Source of the DNA: Pseudomonas chlororaphis subsp. piscium
GTDB taxonomy: Bacteria > Pseudomonadota > Gammaproteobacteria > Pseudomonadales > Pseudomonadaceae
DNA length: 64,000 bases
Assembly: GCF_003850345.1 (NCBI RefSeq)
Contig: NZ_CP027707.1
Coordinates: 6,563,001 to 6,627,000, forward strand
Direction of reading: 5' to 3'
In this document: positions 33,572 to 42,868 of the stretch, one piece after another
Layout: the number at the start of each line of letters is the position of its first letter
How positions within the stretch are numbered: the stretch's first letter is position 1
Notes under the pieces: generated by a model
What the model saw: only the letters and a program-made list of their open reading frames with translations
Databases searched by the model: none
What the model was told of the DNA's origin: nothing
Position numbers and translations under genes: made by a program

Positions 33572-34528
33572 ATGAGCGTTCGCGTCGGGATTGTCATGGA
33601 CCCTATCGCCAGCATCTCCTATAAGAAGGACAGCTCGCTGGCCATGCTGCTGGCCGCCCAGGAGCGCGGCTGGACCCTGTTCTATATGGAACAGCAGGAC
33701 CTGTACCAGGCGACCGGTGGCGTGGCCCGGGCGCGGATGCGTCCGCTGAAGGTGTTCGCCGACCCGCAGAAGTGGTTCGAACTGGAAGCCGAGACCGACA
33801 GCGCCCTGAGCGAACTGGACGTGATCCTGATGCGCAAGGACCCGCCGTTCGACATGGAGTTCGTCTACTCCACCTACCTGCTGGAGCAGGCCGAGCGCGA
33901 CGGCGTGCTGGTGGTCAACAAGCCGCAGAGCCTGCGCGACTGCAATGAAAAGCTGTTCGCCACCCTGTTCCCGCAGTGCACCCCGCCGACCATCGTCAGC
34001 CGTCGCCCGGACGTGTTGCGCGAATTCGCCGACCATCACGGTGACGTGATCCTCAAGCCGCTGGACGGCATGGGCGGCTCGTCGATCTTCCGTCACACCG
34101 CCGGCCACCCGAACCTCTCGGTGATCCTCGAAACCCTGACCCAGCATGGCAAGCAGCAGATCATGATCCAGGAGTATCTGCCGGCCATCGTCGATGGCGA
34201 CAAACGCATCCTGATGATCGACGGCGAGCCTGTGGATTACTGCCTGGCGCGGATTCCCGCCCAGGGTGAAACCCGTGGCAACCTCGCCGCCGGTGGCCGT
34301 GGCGAAGCCCGGCCGCTGACCGAGAAAGATCGCTGGATCGCCGCGCAAATCGGCCCGACCCTGCGCGAAAAAGGCCTGCTGTTCGTGGGGCTCGATGTGA
34401 TCGGTGAGCACCTGACCGAAATCAACGTCACCAGCCCGACCTGCATCCGCGAGATCGACAACGCCTTCGGCACCAATATCGGCGCAATGCTGATGGATGC
34501 CATCGATCAGAAGCTCAAGGCTCGTTGA
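33572..34528 (+). CDS. gshB: Glutathione synthetase
   Basis: A 318-residue ATP-grasp enzyme that joins glycine to gamma-glutamylcysteine. Motifs: RVGIVMDPIASISYKKDSS at the start, PLDGMGGSSIFR, the ATP-grasp stretch RILMIDGEPVDYCLARIP, and GLDVIGEHLTEINVTSPT at the magnesium site. Length and sequence agree with E. coli GshB. It is divergent from the pilG operon and followed by tonB after an intergenic inverted repeat. Confidence 0.95.
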   Translation: MSVRVGIVMDPIASISYKKDSSLAMLLAAQERGWTLFYMEQQDLYQATGGVARARMRPLKVFADPQKWFELEAETDSALSELDVILMRKDPPFDMEFVYSTYLLEQAERDGVLVVNKPQSLRDCNEKLFATLFPQCTPPTIVSRRPDVLREFADHHGDVILKPLDGMGGSSIFRHTAGHPNLSVILETLTQHGKQQIMIQEYLPAIVDGDKRILMIDGEPVDYCLARIPAQGETRGNLAAGGRGEARPLTEKDRWIAAQIGPTLREKGLLFVGLDVIGEHLTEINVTSPTCIREIDNAFGTNIGAMLMDAIDQKLKAR

Positions 34529-34549
34529 TCCAGAACTGCCAAGCACAAA

Positions 34550-34595
34550 CCAACATTGCGTTATCATGCGCCGCCTGTGAAACCCGCAATGTTGG
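34550..34595. promoter_or_regulatory. Perfect 11-base inverted repeat between gshB and tonB
   Basis: CCAACATTGCG and CGCAATGTTGG with 24 bases between, followed by TCTTGTGAAGTTTTTT. It could be a gshB terminator-like hairpin or a regulator site; a -10-like TATCAT sits in the loop. Confidence 0.55.
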
Positions 34596-34648
34596 TCTTG
34601 TGAAGTTTTTTGTGATGTTGAACCGCTGATGACTTTTGTGAACCGCTG

Positions 34649-35548
34649 ATGGCTCTCCCTTCCGACCTGCCCCCCGAGCTGGCCTACAGCGGCGTGCGCC
34701 CGGCCGATCGCCTGGGATTTACCCTGTTCCTGGCCGCCCTGCTGCATATCGCGCTGATTCTCGGCCTGGGTTTCTCCTTCGCCGAACCCAAGCAGATCAG
34801 CAAGACCCTGGAAATCACCCTGGCCACCTTCAAGAGCGAGACCAAGCCGAAGAAGGCCGATTTCCTTGCCCAGGAAAACCAGGAAGGCAGCGGCACCCTG
34901 GACAAGAAGGCAATCCCGAAGACCACCGAAGTGGCGCCGTTCCAGGAAAACAAAGTCAACAAGGTCACTCCGCCGCCCCCGGCCAAGACCGAGGTCAAGG
35001 AAGCCGCGCCCAAGGCCGCGGTCGCCACCACCGCGCCGAAACCGAAAAAGACCGTCACCAAGCGTGAAGAGGTCAAGACCGAGGCCAAACCCAAGGTTCC
35101 CGTACCGACGTTCGACAGCGAGCAGCTGTCCAGCGACATCGCCAGCCTGGAGGCCGAACTGGCCCAGGAGCAGCAGCTGTACGCCAAGCGTCCGCGCATC
35201 CACCGCCTGAGCGCGGCCTCGACCATGCGCGACAAGGGCGCCTGGTACAAGGACGAATGGCGCAAGAAGGTCGAGCGCATCGGCAACCTCAACTACCCGG
35301 AAGAAGCCCGGCGCAAGCAGATCTACGGCAACCTGCGGCTGATGGTGTCGATCAATCGCGACGGCTCGCTGTACGAGGTGCTGGTACTGGAGTCCTCCGG
35401 CCAGCCGCTGCTGGACCAGGCGGCCCAGCGCATCGTGCGCCTGGCGGCGCCGTTCGCGCCCTTTACCGGCGACCTGTCGGATATCGACCGCCTGGAGATC
35501 ATCCGCACCTGGAAGTTCGCCCGCGGCGACAGGCTGTCCAGCAACTGA
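34649..35548 (+). CDS. TonB-family energy transducer
   Basis: A 299-residue TonB-like protein. After a short cytoplasmic start is one membrane helix (residues about 24-45, FTLFLAALLHIALILGLG), then a long Lys/Pro/Ala/Glu-rich periplasmic spacer, and the C-terminal TonB domain (IYGNLRLMVSINRDGSLYEV, then VLESSGQPLLDQAAQRI). It passes proton-motive energy to outer-membrane receptors. By position next to gshB it corresponds to tonB3 of P. aeruginosa, linked there to twitching motility and pilus assembly, which fits the nearby pil genes; the name is by recalled synteny only. No exbB/exbD lies adjacent. A short repeat (GAACCGCTGATG twice) precedes the ATG. Confidence 0.9.
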   Translation: MALPSDLPPELAYSGVRPADRLGFTLFLAALLHIALILGLGFSFAEPKQISKTLEITLATFKSETKPKKADFLAQENQEGSGTLDKKAIPKTTEVAPFQENKVNKVTPPPPAKTEVKEAAPKAAVATTAPKPKKTVTKREEVKTEAKPKVPVPTFDSEQLSSDIASLEAELAQEQQLYAKRPRIHRLSAASTMRDKGAWYKDEWRKKVERIGNLNYPEEARRKQIYGNLRLMVSINRDGSLYEVLVLESSGQPLLDQAAQRIVRLAAPFAPFTGDLSDIDRLEIIRTWKFARGDRLSSN

Positions 35549-35624
35549 TCCCCCTGCAGGATTCGCGGGGAATGAGAGCATCCCCAGCTTGTCAGTTCGC
35601 CCCTCCACCGCCACACTAGCGCTC

Positions 35625-36194
35625 ATGAAGAACGTCAGCCCCAGCTACCTCAAGCATCACTTCCTGATCGCCATGCCACACATGGCCGACCCGAACTTTG
35701 CACACACCTTGACCTACATCGTCGAGCACAATGCCAATGGCGCCATGGGGTTGGTGGTCAACCGTCCGCAGGACCTGAACCTCGCCGACATCCTCGAGCA
35801 ACTGCGCCCCGAGATCGACCCGCCTGCGCTCTGCCAGCATGTGCCGATCTTCATCGGCGGCCCGGTGCAGACCGATCGCGGCTTTGTCCTGCACCCCAGC
35901 GGCCCGACCTTCCAGGCCACGGTCGAGCTGGACGGCCTGTCGCTGTCGACGTCCCAGGACGTGCTGTTCGCCATCGCCGACGGCGTCGGTCCGGCGAAAA
36001 GCCTGATCGCCCTGGGTTACGCCGGCTGGGAAGCCGGGCAGCTGGAGGCCGAACTGGCGAATAACGCCTGGCTGACCTGCCCGTTCGACGCCGACATCCT
36101 GTTCAACACCAGCAGCGAACTGCGCCTGGAAGCGGCAGCCAAGCACCTGGGCATCAACCTCGCCCTGCTGACCAGCCAGGCGGGCCACGCCTGA
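35625..36194 (+). CDS. YqgE/AlgH family protein
   Basis: A 189-residue cytosolic protein of the UPF0301 (YqgE/AlgH) family. It begins MKNVSPSYLKHHFLIAMPHM and has HNANGAMGLVVNRPQDLNL, PIFIGGPVQTDRGFVLH and GYAGWEAGQLEAELANNAW, all conserved in the family. In P. aeruginosa AlgH has been tied to alginate regulation; the biochemical role is open. The start at 35625 is preferred to an in-frame ATG at 35589. It overlaps ruvX by one base, and the yqgE-yqgF pair is widely conserved. Confidence 0.9.
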   Translation: MKNVSPSYLKHHFLIAMPHMADPNFAHTLTYIVEHNANGAMGLVVNRPQDLNLADILEQLRPEIDPPALCQHVPIFIGGPVQTDRGFVLHPSGPTFQATVELDGLSLSTSQDVLFAIADGVGPAKSLIALGYAGWEAGQLEAELANNAWLTCPFDADILFNTSSELRLEAAAKHLGINLALLTSQAGHA

Positions 36195-36631
36195 TGGCCC
36201 TGCGACTGATCCTCGGGTTCGACTACGGCACCAAGCAGATCGGCGTGGCGGTCGGCCAGGCGATTACCGGCCAGGCCCGCGAGCTGTGCACCCTGAAGGC
36301 GCAGAACGGTGTGCCGGACTGGAATCAGGTCGAAGCCCTGATCAAGGAATGGAAGCCGGACGCGGTGGTGGTCGGCCTGCCGCTGAACATGGACGGCACC
36401 CCGAGCGAGATGTGCGTGCGCGCCGAGAAGTTCGCCCGGCGCCTCAACGGTCGCTACAACCTGCCCTTCTATACCCATGACGAACGCCTGACCACCTTCG
36501 AGGCCAAGGGCGAACGCCTGGCACGTGGCGGCCAGAAAGGCAGTTACCGCGACAACCCGGTCGACGCCATCGCCGCCGCCCTGCTGCTGCAAGGCTGGCT
36601 CGACGAAAACGCAGCGCTGTTGAACAACTGA
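36194..36631 (+). CDS. ruvX: RuvX/YqgF family nuclease
   Basis: A 145-residue RNase H-fold protein, a Holliday-junction-resolvase-like enzyme also implicated in pre-16S rRNA processing. Motifs: LILGFDYGTKQIGVAVG with the catalytic aspartate, VVVGLPLNMDGTPSEM, THDERLTTFEA and the final aspartate in NPVDAIAAALLLQGWL. The start overlaps the yqgE stop by one base. Followed by pyrR after 120 bases. Confidence 0.93.
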   Translation: MALRLILGFDYGTKQIGVAVGQAITGQARELCTLKAQNGVPDWNQVEALIKEWKPDAVVVGLPLNMDGTPSEMCVRAEKFARRLNGRYNLPFYTHDERLTTFEAKGERLARGGQKGSYRDNPVDAIAAALLLQGWLDENAALLNN

Positions 36632-36751
36632 AACGCCGAATCCTGAAGATGCGTGGTCACCCCCGGCCGCGCGCCTCCTGGCCACAACACCAGCCGTAAG
36701 ACCCTGCGCCTTGCTGCACGCAACCAGGCGCGGGCCCACGAAGGAGCAATC

Positions 36752-37258
36752 ATGAGCCTGCCCAATCCCGCCGAACTGATCAGCCAGATGGCCGTGCGTC
36801 TCACCGCCCACCTGGAACAACGCGCCATCAGCGAGCCCCGCTATATCGGCATCCGTACCGGCGGCGTCTGGGTCGCCCAGGCCCTGCTCGCCGAACTGGG
36901 CAGCGACGCGCCGCTGGGTACCCTGGATGTGTCCTTCTACCGCGACGACTTCAGCCAGAACGGCCTGCACCCGCAAGTGCGCCCTTCCGAGCTGCCGTTC
37001 GAGATCGAGGGCCAGCACCTGATCCTGATCGACGACGTGCTGATGAGCGGCCGCACCATCCGCGCCGCCCTCAACGAGCTGTTCGACTACGGTCGCCCGG
37101 CCAGCGTGACCCTGGTCTGCCTGCTGGACCTGGACGCCGCCGAGCTGCCGATCCGCCCGAACGTGGTCGGCGCCACCCTGTCGCTGGCCGCCCACGAACG
37201 GGTAAAATTGTCCGGTCCTGCGCCGCTTCAACTCGAGCTTCAAGACCTCGCCCTTTAA
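36752..37258 (+). CDS. pyrR: Pyrimidine operon regulator/uracil phosphoribosyltransferase PyrR
   Basis: A 168-residue phosphoribosyltransferase fold with the PRPP motif [18 protein letters not shown]. Members combine weak uracil PRTase activity with a regulatory role in pyrimidine genes. The ATG at 36752 has AAGGAG upstream and gives [17 protein letters not shown]. It lies directly before pyrB and pyrC', as in P. aeruginosa. I did not find a clear terminator/antiterminator pair in the preceding 120 bases, so attenuation of the Bacillus type is not evident here. Confidence 0.92.
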   Translation: MSLPNPAELISQMAVRLTAHLEQRAISEPRYIGIRTGGVWVAQALLAELGSDAPLGTLDVSFYRDDFSQNGLHPQVRPSELPFEIEGQHLILIDDVLMSGRTIRAALNELFDYGRPASVTLVCLLDLDAAELPIRPNVVGATLSLAAHERVKLSGPAPLQLELQDLAL

Positions 37259-37284
37259 TTCGCCCCTCTAAAGAGTCCATTGCG

Positions 37285-38289
37285 ATGACGCCTCTAGACG
37301 CCAAGCGCCCGCTGCAGCTCAACGATCAGGGCCAGCTGCGCCACTTCCTCTCGCTCGACGGTCTGCGTCGCGAGCTGCTGACGGAAATCCTCGACACCGC
37401 CGACTCCTTCCTCGAAGTCGGCGCCCGGGCGGTGAAGAAAGTCCCTTTGCTGCGCGGCAAGACCGTGTGCAACGTGTTCTTCGAGAACTCCACCCGCACC
37501 CGCACCACCTTCGAACTGGCGGCCCAGCGCCTGTCGGCGGACGTGATCACGCTCAACGTGTCCACTTCCTCGGCCAGCAAGGGTGAAACCCTGCTCGACA
37601 CCCTGCGCAACCTCGAAGCCATGGCCGCCGACATGTTCGTCGTGCGCCACGGCGACTCCGGTGCCGCGCACTTCATCGCCGAACATGTGTGCCCGCAGGT
37701 GGCGATCATCAACGGCGGCGACGGCCGCCACGCTCACCCGACCCAGGGCATGCTCGACATGCTCACCATCCGTCGGCACAAGGGCGGTTTCGAAAACCTC
37801 TCGGTGGCCATCGTCGGCGACATCCTGCACTCGCGAGTGGCGCGCTCGAACATGCTGGCCCTGAAAACCCTGGGTTGCCCGGACATCCGGGTGATCGCGC
37901 CAAAGACCCTGCTGCCGATCGGCATCGAGCAATACGGGGTGAAGGTCTACACCGACATGGCCGAAGGCCTGAAGGACGTCGACGTGGTGATCATGCTGCG
38001 CCTGCAGCGTGAGCGCATGCAGGGCGGCCTGCTGCCGAGCGAGGGCGAGTTCTACCGCCTGTTCGGCCTGACCACCGCACGCCTGGCCGGCGCCAAGCCG
38101 GACGCCATCGTCATGCACCCGGGCCCGATCAACCGCGGCGTGGAGATCGAATCGGCGGTGGCCGACGGTCCGCACTCGGTGATCCTCAACCAGGTGACCT
38201 ACGGTATCGCGGTACGCATGGCCGTACTGTCCATGGCCATGAGCGGGCAGACCGCCCAGCGACAATTCGAGCAGGAGAACGCCCAGTGA
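37285..38289 (+). CDS. pyrB: Aspartate carbamoyltransferase catalytic subunit
   Basis: A 334-residue enzyme that joins carbamoyl phosphate and aspartate in the second step of pyrimidine synthesis. The carbamoyl-phosphate loop [19 protein letters not shown] and the [19 protein letters not shown] segment are clear, as is [13 protein letters not shown] near the end. Pseudomonas uses a dodecamer of PyrB with an inactive dihydroorotase-like PyrC', so the neighbour is a required partner. The stop overlaps the pyrC' GTG (GTGA). Confidence 0.96.
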   Translation: MTPLDAKRPLQLNDQGQLRHFLSLDGLRRELLTEILDTADSFLEVGARAVKKVPLLRGKTVCNVFFENSTRTRTTFELAAQRLSADVITLNVSTSSASKGETLLDTLRNLEAMAADMFVVRHGDSGAAHFIAEHVCPQVAIINGGDGRHAHPTQGMLDMLTIRRHKGGFENLSVAIVGDILHSRVARSNMLALKTLGCPDIRVIAPKTLLPIGIEQYGVKVYTDMAEGLKDVDVVIMLRLQRERMQGGLLPSEGEFYRLFGLTTARLAGAKPDAIVMHPGPINRGVEIESAVADGPHSVILNQVTYGIAVRMAVLSMAMSGQTAQRQFEQENAQ

Positions 38290-39557
38290 AGCTCAGCATT
38301 CTCGGCGCCCGTGTCATCGATCCAAGCAGCGGCCTGGATCAAGTCAGCGATATCCATCTGGAAGCCGGCAAGATCGTCGCCATCGGCGCCGCCCCGGCCG
38401 GTTTCAGCGCGGTCGAAAGCCTCGACGCCAAGGGCCTGGTGGCCGCGCCCGGGCTGGTGGACCTGAACGTCTCCCTGCGTGAACCGGGCTACAGCCGCAA
38501 AGGCACCATCGCCAGCGAAACCCGCGCCGCCGCCGCCGGTGGCGTCACCAGCCTGTGCTGCCCGCCGCGCACCAAGCCGGTGCTGGACACCTCGGCGGTG
38601 GCCGAGCTGATCCTCGATCGCGCCCGCGAAGCCGGCAATACCAAGGTGTTCCCGATCGGCGCCCTGAGCAAAGGCCTGGACGGCGAACAGCTGGCCGAGC
38701 TGATCGCCCTGCGCGACGCCGGCTGCGTGGCCTTCGGCAACGGCCTGGAGAGCTTTCGCAGCACCCGCACCCTGTGCCGGGCGCTGGAATACGCGGCAAC
38801 CTTCGACCTGACGGTGATTTTCCACTCCCAGGACCGCGACCTGGCCGAAGGCGGCCTGGCCCACGAAGGCGCCACCGCCAGCTTCCTCGGCCTGCCGGGC
38901 ATTCCGGAAACCGCGGAAACCGTGGCCCTGGCCCGCGACCTGCTGCTGGTGGAGCAAAGCGGCGTGCGCGCCCACTTCAGCCAGCTGACCAGCGCCCGGG
39001 GCGTGGCCCTGATCGCCCAGGCCCAGGCCCGTGGCCTACCGGTGACCGCCGACGTGGCGCTGTACCAGCTGATCCTCACCGACGACGCGCTGATCGACTT
39101 CTCCAGCCTCTATCACGTACAGCCGCCGCTGCGCTCGCGCGCCGACCGCGAAGGCCTGCGTGAAGCCGTGAAGTCCGGAGTGGTCCAGGCCATTTCCAGC
39201 CATCACCAGCCCCATGAACGCGACGCCAAGCTGGCGCCTTTCGGTGCCACCGAGCCGGGCATCAGCAGCGTCGAGCTACTGCTGCCACTGGCCATGACCC
39301 TGGTGGAAGACGGCCTGCTCGACCTGCCAACCCTGCTGGCCCGCCTGAGCAGCGGCCCGGCCGACGCCCTGCGCCTGCCAGCCGGCAAGCTGGCGGTGGG
39401 CGCTCCGGCGGACCTGGTGCTGTTCGACCCGAGCACGTCCACCGTGGCTGGCGAACACTGGCTGTCGAAAGGCGAGAACTGCCCGTTCCTCGGCCATAGC
39501 CTGCCGGGCGTGGTGCGTTACACCCTGGTGGATGGACGGATCAGCCACAAGGGCTGA
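38286..39557 (+). CDS. pyrX: Inactive dihydroorotase-like subunit PyrC' (PyrX) of aspartate carbamoyltransferase
   Basis: A 423-residue amidohydrolase-fold protein similar in length and layout to dihydroorotase. The zinc-binding HxH motif is lost: where active enzymes have DLHVHLREPG this has [16 protein letters not shown]. Other metal sites are also changed ([12 protein letters not shown]). This matches PyrC' known from P. putida and P. aeruginosa, which is catalytically dead but needed to hold PyrB in its 480-kDa complex. It starts at a GTG inside the pyrB stop, so the two subunits are translated together. A REP pair follows the stop. Confidence 0.92.
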   Translation: MKLSILGARVIDPSSGLDQVSDIHLEAGKIVAIGAAPAGFSAVESLDAKGLVAAPGLVDLNVSLREPGYSRKGTIASETRAAAAGGVTSLCCPPRTKPVLDTSAVAELILDRAREAGNTKVFPIGALSKGLDGEQLAELIALRDAGCVAFGNGLESFRSTRTLCRALEYAATFDLTVIFHSQDRDLAEGGLAHEGATASFLGLPGIPETAETVALARDLLLVEQSGVRAHFSQLTSARGVALIAQAQARGLPVTADVALYQLILTDDALIDFSSLYHVQPPLRSRADREGLREAVKSGVVQAISSHHQPHERDAKLAPFGATEPGISSVELLLPLAMTLVEDGLLDLPTLLARLSSGPADALRLPAGKLAVGAPADLVLFDPSTSTVAGEHWLSKGENCPFLGHSLPGVVRYTLVDGRISHKG

Positions 39558-39575
39558 GTCCTGCGGCGCCGGTTA

Positions 39576-39649
39576 TCGCGGGCAAGTCGGATCGCCGCCC
39601 GCTCGCTCCTACAGATAGAACATCCGTAGGAGCGAGGCTTGCCCGCGAT
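39576..39649. repeat. REP pair after pyrC'
   Basis: Inverted copies ATCGCGGGCAAGTCGGATCG...CTACAG and CCGTAGGAGCGAGGCTTGCC...GCGAT between the convergent pyrC' and TM2 genes. The left copy has the longer GGATCGCCGCCCGC centre, as at 4772, 44612 and 49866. Confidence 0.85.
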
Positions 39650-39663
39650 GACGCCCTCGACAC

Positions 39664-40083
39664 TTAACGCCGCTGCGCGTTACGCAACGACACCTGGTCG
39701 TTCAGCGTCCAGAAGTCATACAAGACCCCCAGAAAGAACACCCCGCCAGTCAGCAGGTACAGCAGGCCGCTGATCCATTTGCCCTGGTACATGCGGTGCA
39801 CGCCAAAGATCCCGAGAAAGGTCAGCAGGATCCAGGCGACGCTGTATTCGATAGGTCCCGGGGTAAAACGCAGGTCGGCCTCGCGGTCCATGGCCGGGAT
39901 CAGGAACAGGTCGATCAGCCAGCCGATGCCCAGCAAGCCCAGGGTGAAAAACCAGATAGTCCCGGTAATCGGCTTGCCGTAATAGAAGCGGTGAGAGCCG
40001 GTAAAACCGAAAATCCACAACAGGTAACCGATCACCTTGCTGTGGGTGTCATGGGTCGAGCCGTCGGCGCGATAGGTGTTCAT
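39664..40083 (-). CDS. TM2-domain membrane protein
   Basis: A 139-residue protein with two TM2-type units. Each has a helix, a short loop and a second helix: KVIGYLLWIFGFTGSHRFYY with the following GLLGIGWLIDLFLIP, and WILLTFLGIFGVHRMYQGKW with LLTGGVFFLGVLYDFWTL. The conserved G-x-HR(F/M)Y motif occurs in both halves, indicating an internal duplication. The function of bacterial TM2 proteins is not settled. The ATG at 40083 is preferred to 40104. It is divergent from the NlpC/P60 gene with a 250-base gap; no other feature was recognised in that gap. Confidence 0.85.
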   Translation of the reverse strand: MNTYRADGSTHDTHSKVIGYLLWIFGFTGSHRFYYGKPITGTIWFFTLGLLGIGWLIDLFLIPAMDREADLRFTPGPIEYSVAWILLTFLGIFGVHRMYQGKWISGLLYLLTGGVFFLGVLYDFWTLNDQVSLRNAQRR

Positions 40084-40333
40084 TGAGTACCTCGTTCCAC
40101 GCAATAGATAAATTTTCTTTAATTCTTTGTGACTTTTTTACAGGCGGCCGACGTGTGGCAAATGTTAAGGTCGCTGCCGTGAAACCCTTGTACTGCCTGA
40201 CTTCTGTCGGACAATTGCGTCAATTTGCCGCCTCTTCAGCGAATTTGACCTCCAGGTTGAATCGACCAACGGCCTGAGAAGTGACAAAAAAGCTGTTATA
40301 AAGTTGCGCGCTAACCCATATGAGCCTTGCCTA

Positions 40334-40966
40334 ATGCGTCCATTTTTCAAGACATGGCTAACCATTTGCCTATTGATGCCACTGGCCGCCCACGCCACCA
40401 ATCGTGAGCAACGTCTTCCTAACGTGAACGGCTTCACTCCAAAAGCCCACGTCACCCAAGTCAGCAAGAACAGCGCCAAGAACAAGCTGTCGGTCAAACG
40501 CCCGACTCACCTGAGCAGCGTCAGCAGCAAGCCGGTGCCGCAGATGGCGGCCAAGCAGAGCAGCACCGTGCTCAGCCGTGCCGTCAACGTACTGGGTACC
40601 CCTTACCGTTGGGGCGGCAGCAGCCCAAGCAAAGGCTTCGACTGCAGCGGCCTGGTGAAATACGCGTTCAACGACGTTGCCGCCGTCGATCTGCCGCGCA
40701 CCTCCAATGCCATGGCCAGCGGTCACGGGCAGAAAGTCGAGCGCAAGGACCTCAAGCCTGGCGACCTGCTGTTCTTCAACCTCAAGAGCCGCCGGGTCAA
40801 CCACGTCGCCATCTACCTGGGCAACGATCGTTTCATCCACGCGCCGCGTCGCGGCAAGTCGGTGAGCATCGATACCCTGAAGAAGCCGTACTGGGACAAG
40901 AACTACGTAGTGGCCAAGCGGGTTCTGCCAAAAGAGCAGAACACCCTGCGCATCGTTCAGCGCTGA
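40334..40966 (+). CDS. NlpC/P60 (C40) cell-wall peptidase
   Basis: A 210-residue exported peptidase. The first 22 residues are a signal peptide (FFKTWLTICLLMPLAAHA). A low-complexity Lys/Ser region leads to the NlpC/P60 domain from about residue 80: catalytic cysteine in GFDCSGLVKYAF, histidine in VNHVAIYLGNDRF, and a third polar residue near FIHAPRRGKSV. Such enzymes cut peptidoglycan stem peptides, usually between D-Glu and meso-DAP. The ATG at 40334 follows directly on a TTGCCTA context; the reading from 40304 adds residues before the signal peptide and is less likely. It ends at a strong hairpin shared with pilT. Confidence 0.9.
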   Translation: MRPFFKTWLTICLLMPLAAHATNREQRLPNVNGFTPKAHVTQVSKNSAKNKLSVKRPTHLSSVSSKPVPQMAAKQSSTVLSRAVNVLGTPYRWGGSSPSKGFDCSGLVKYAFNDVAAVDLPRTSNAMASGHGQKVERKDLKPGDLLFFNLKSRRVNHVAIYLGNDRFIHAPRRGKSVSIDTLKKPYWDKNYVVAKRVLPKEQNTLRIVQR

Positions 40967-40979
40967 TCCGCTTTCCCTG

Positions 40980-41019
40980 ATCGCGAGTCATCGAGCAGCC
41001 ACGCTCGATGGCTCGCGAT
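40980..41019. terminator. Dyad between the C40 peptidase and pilT
   Basis: ATCGCGAGTCATCGAGC - AGCCAC - GCTCGATGGCTCGCGAT: 17-base arms with one mismatch. The ends resemble the REP core but the centre differs. It lies between two convergent genes and has no T-run, so it could end or protect either mRNA. Confidence 0.6.
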
Positions 41020-41047
41020 TGCATTTGCCGCCCTGACACCTCCCCCC

Positions 41048-42082
41048 TTAAATACTCTCCGGCGCCCGCGCCTTCTCCCGAGCGTGCTCCCGGCTGACCA
41101 GCCCAGCATCCACCAGCGCCTTCAGGCTCATGTCCAGGGTCTGCATCCCCTGCGCCCCGCCGGTCTGGATCGCCGAATACATCTGCGCCACCTTGTCCTC
41201 GCGGATCAGGTTACGGATCGCCGCGCTGCCCAGCATGATCTCGTGAGCCGCTACCCGGCCTCCGCCGACCCGCTTCACCAGCGCCTGGGAAATCACCGCC
41301 TGCAGCGATTCCGAGAGCATGGAGCGGACCATCGCCTTCTCCTCGGCTGGAAACACGTCCACCACCCGGTCCACGGTTTTCGCCGCCGAGGTGGTGTGCA
41401 GGGTGCCGAACACCAGATGCCCGGTCTCCGCGGCGGTCAACGCCAGGCGAATGGTTTCCAGGTCGCGCATCTCACCGACCAGGATCACATCCGGGTCTTC
41501 GCGCAGGGCCGAACGCAGCGCCGTGGAAAAACTGCGGGTGTCGCGATGCACCTCACGCTGGTTGATCAGGCACTTCTTCGATTCGTGGATGAACTCGATG
41601 GGGTCCTCGATGGTGAGGATGTGCTGATGCCGGCTCTGGTTCAGGTGATCGATCATCGCCGCCAGGGTGGTCGACTTGCCGGAACCGGTCGGCCCGGTCA
41701 CCAGCACCAGGCCGCGGGGCACTTCGCTGATGCGGCGAAACACCTCGCCCATGCCCAGCTCGTCCAGGCTCGGCACCTTGGCCGCAATACTGCGAAAGAC
41801 CGCGCCGCCACCGCGCTGATGGTTGAAGGCATTGACCCGAAAACGCGCCAGGCCCGGCACCGCGAAGGAAAAGTCGATCTCCAGCGCGGCCTTGAACTCG
41901 GCCCGCTGCGGGTCGCTCATGCTGGCCAGGATCAGCTCGTGCACCTGTTGCGCCTCCAGCACCGGCAGGTTGATCCGGCGAATATCGCCGTCGATACGAA
42001 TCATCGGCGGCAAACCGGCCGAGAGGTGCAGGTCCGAAGCGCCCTGTTTGACGCTGAAGGCCAGCAACTCAGTGATATCCAT
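41048..42082 (-). CDS. pilT: Type IV pilus retraction ATPase PilT
   Basis: A 344-residue hexameric ATPase that powers pilus retraction. The N-terminal PAS-like part is MDITELLAFSVKQGASDLHL; Walker A is TGPTGSGKSTTLAAMID; the Asp box GEMRDLETIRLAL, His box GHLVFGTLHTTSA and the C-terminal AIRNLIREDK motif are present. The ATG at 42082 matches homologues; a reading from 42229 has no support. It is divergent from yggS with 57 bases between starts. In P. aeruginosa pilU follows pilT; here pilU is not adjacent, as a cell-wall peptidase gene lies there. Confidence 0.95.
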   Translation of the reverse strand: MDITELLAFSVKQGASDLHLSAGLPPMIRIDGDIRRINLPVLEAQQVHELILASMSDPQRAEFKAALEIDFSFAVPGLARFRVNAFNHQRGGGAVFRSIAAKVPSLDELGMGEVFRRISEVPRGLVLVTGPTGSGKSTTLAAMIDHLNQSRHQHILTIEDPIEFIHESKKCLINQREVHRDTRSFSTALRSALREDPDVILVGEMRDLETIRLALTAAETGHLVFGTLHTTSAAKTVDRVVDVFPAEEKAMVRSMLSESLQAVISQALVKRVGGGRVAAHEIMLGSAAIRNLIREDKVAQMYSAIQTGGAQGMQTLDMSLKALVDAGLVSREHAREKARAPESI

Positions 42083-42139
42083 AGCGTTCCCCAATTCCAG
42101 TAGAATGCCGCGAACCCAAGACCCGCTGGCGTACATCGA

Positions 42140-42859
42140 ATGTCCACGATAGCAGACAACATCGCCCTGGTTAGCGCACGGATCCGTGCCGCGGCGCAGG
42201 CCTCGCAACGTGACGAAAGCAGCGTCCACCTGCTGGCCGTGAGCAAGACCAAGCCTGCCGCGGCGCTGCGTGAAGCCTATGCCGCCGGTCTACGCGACTT
42301 CGGCGAGAACTACCTGCAGGAAGCCCTAGGCAAACAGGCGGAACTCGGCGACCTGCCCTTGAGTTGGCACTTCATCGGCCCCATTCAGTCGAACAAGACG
42401 CGCGCTATCGCCGAGAACTTCGCCTGGGTGCATTCCGTGGATCGCTTGAAAATCGCTCAACGCCTGTCCGAGCAACGCCCGGCCGACCTGCCGCCGTTGA
42501 ATATCTGCATTCAGGTCAATGTCAGTGGCGAGGCCAGCAAGTCTGGCTGCACACCGGCCGACCTGCCCGCCCTGGCCAGCGCCATCGGCGCCTTGCCGCG
42601 CCTGAAACTGCGCGGGCTGATGGCGATTCCCGAGCCGACCGAAGATCGAGCCGCCCAGGACGCCGCCTTCGCGGCCGTACGCCGCCTGAACGAAAGCCTG
42701 GACCTGTCAACCGACACACTTTCCATGGGCATGAGCCACGACCTCGAAGCGGCCATCGCCCAAGGCGCCACCTGGGTACGTATCGGTACCGCTTTGTTTG
42801 GCGCCCGCGACTCTGGTCATACGGCCAGCCATGACCGTGGCGGCCTCACCTCTGAATAA
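42140..42859 (+). CDS. PLP-binding homeostasis protein YggS/PipY
   Basis: A 239-residue TIM-barrel protein of the YggS/PLPBP family, which binds pyridoxal phosphate and keeps vitamin B6 and amino-acid pools balanced. The PLP lysine lies in VHLLAVSKTKPAAALREAY. The motif FGENYLQEALGKQ and the phosphate-binding end LSMGMSHDLEAAIAQG are typical. It heads the yggS-proC-yggT-yggU set, 9 bases before proC, and shares its promoter region with the divergent pilT. Confidence 0.93.
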   Translation: MSTIADNIALVSARIRAAAQASQRDESSVHLLAVSKTKPAAALREAYAAGLRDFGENYLQEALGKQAELGDLPLSWHFIGPIQSNKTRAIAENFAWVHSVDRLKIAQRLSEQRPADLPPLNICIQVNVSGEASKSGCTPADLPALASAIGALPRLKLRGLMAIPEPTEDRAAQDAAFAAVRRLNESLDLSTDTLSMGMSHDLEAAIAQGATWVRIGTALFGARDSGHTASHDRGGLTSE

Positions 42860-42868
42860 GGACCTGTC

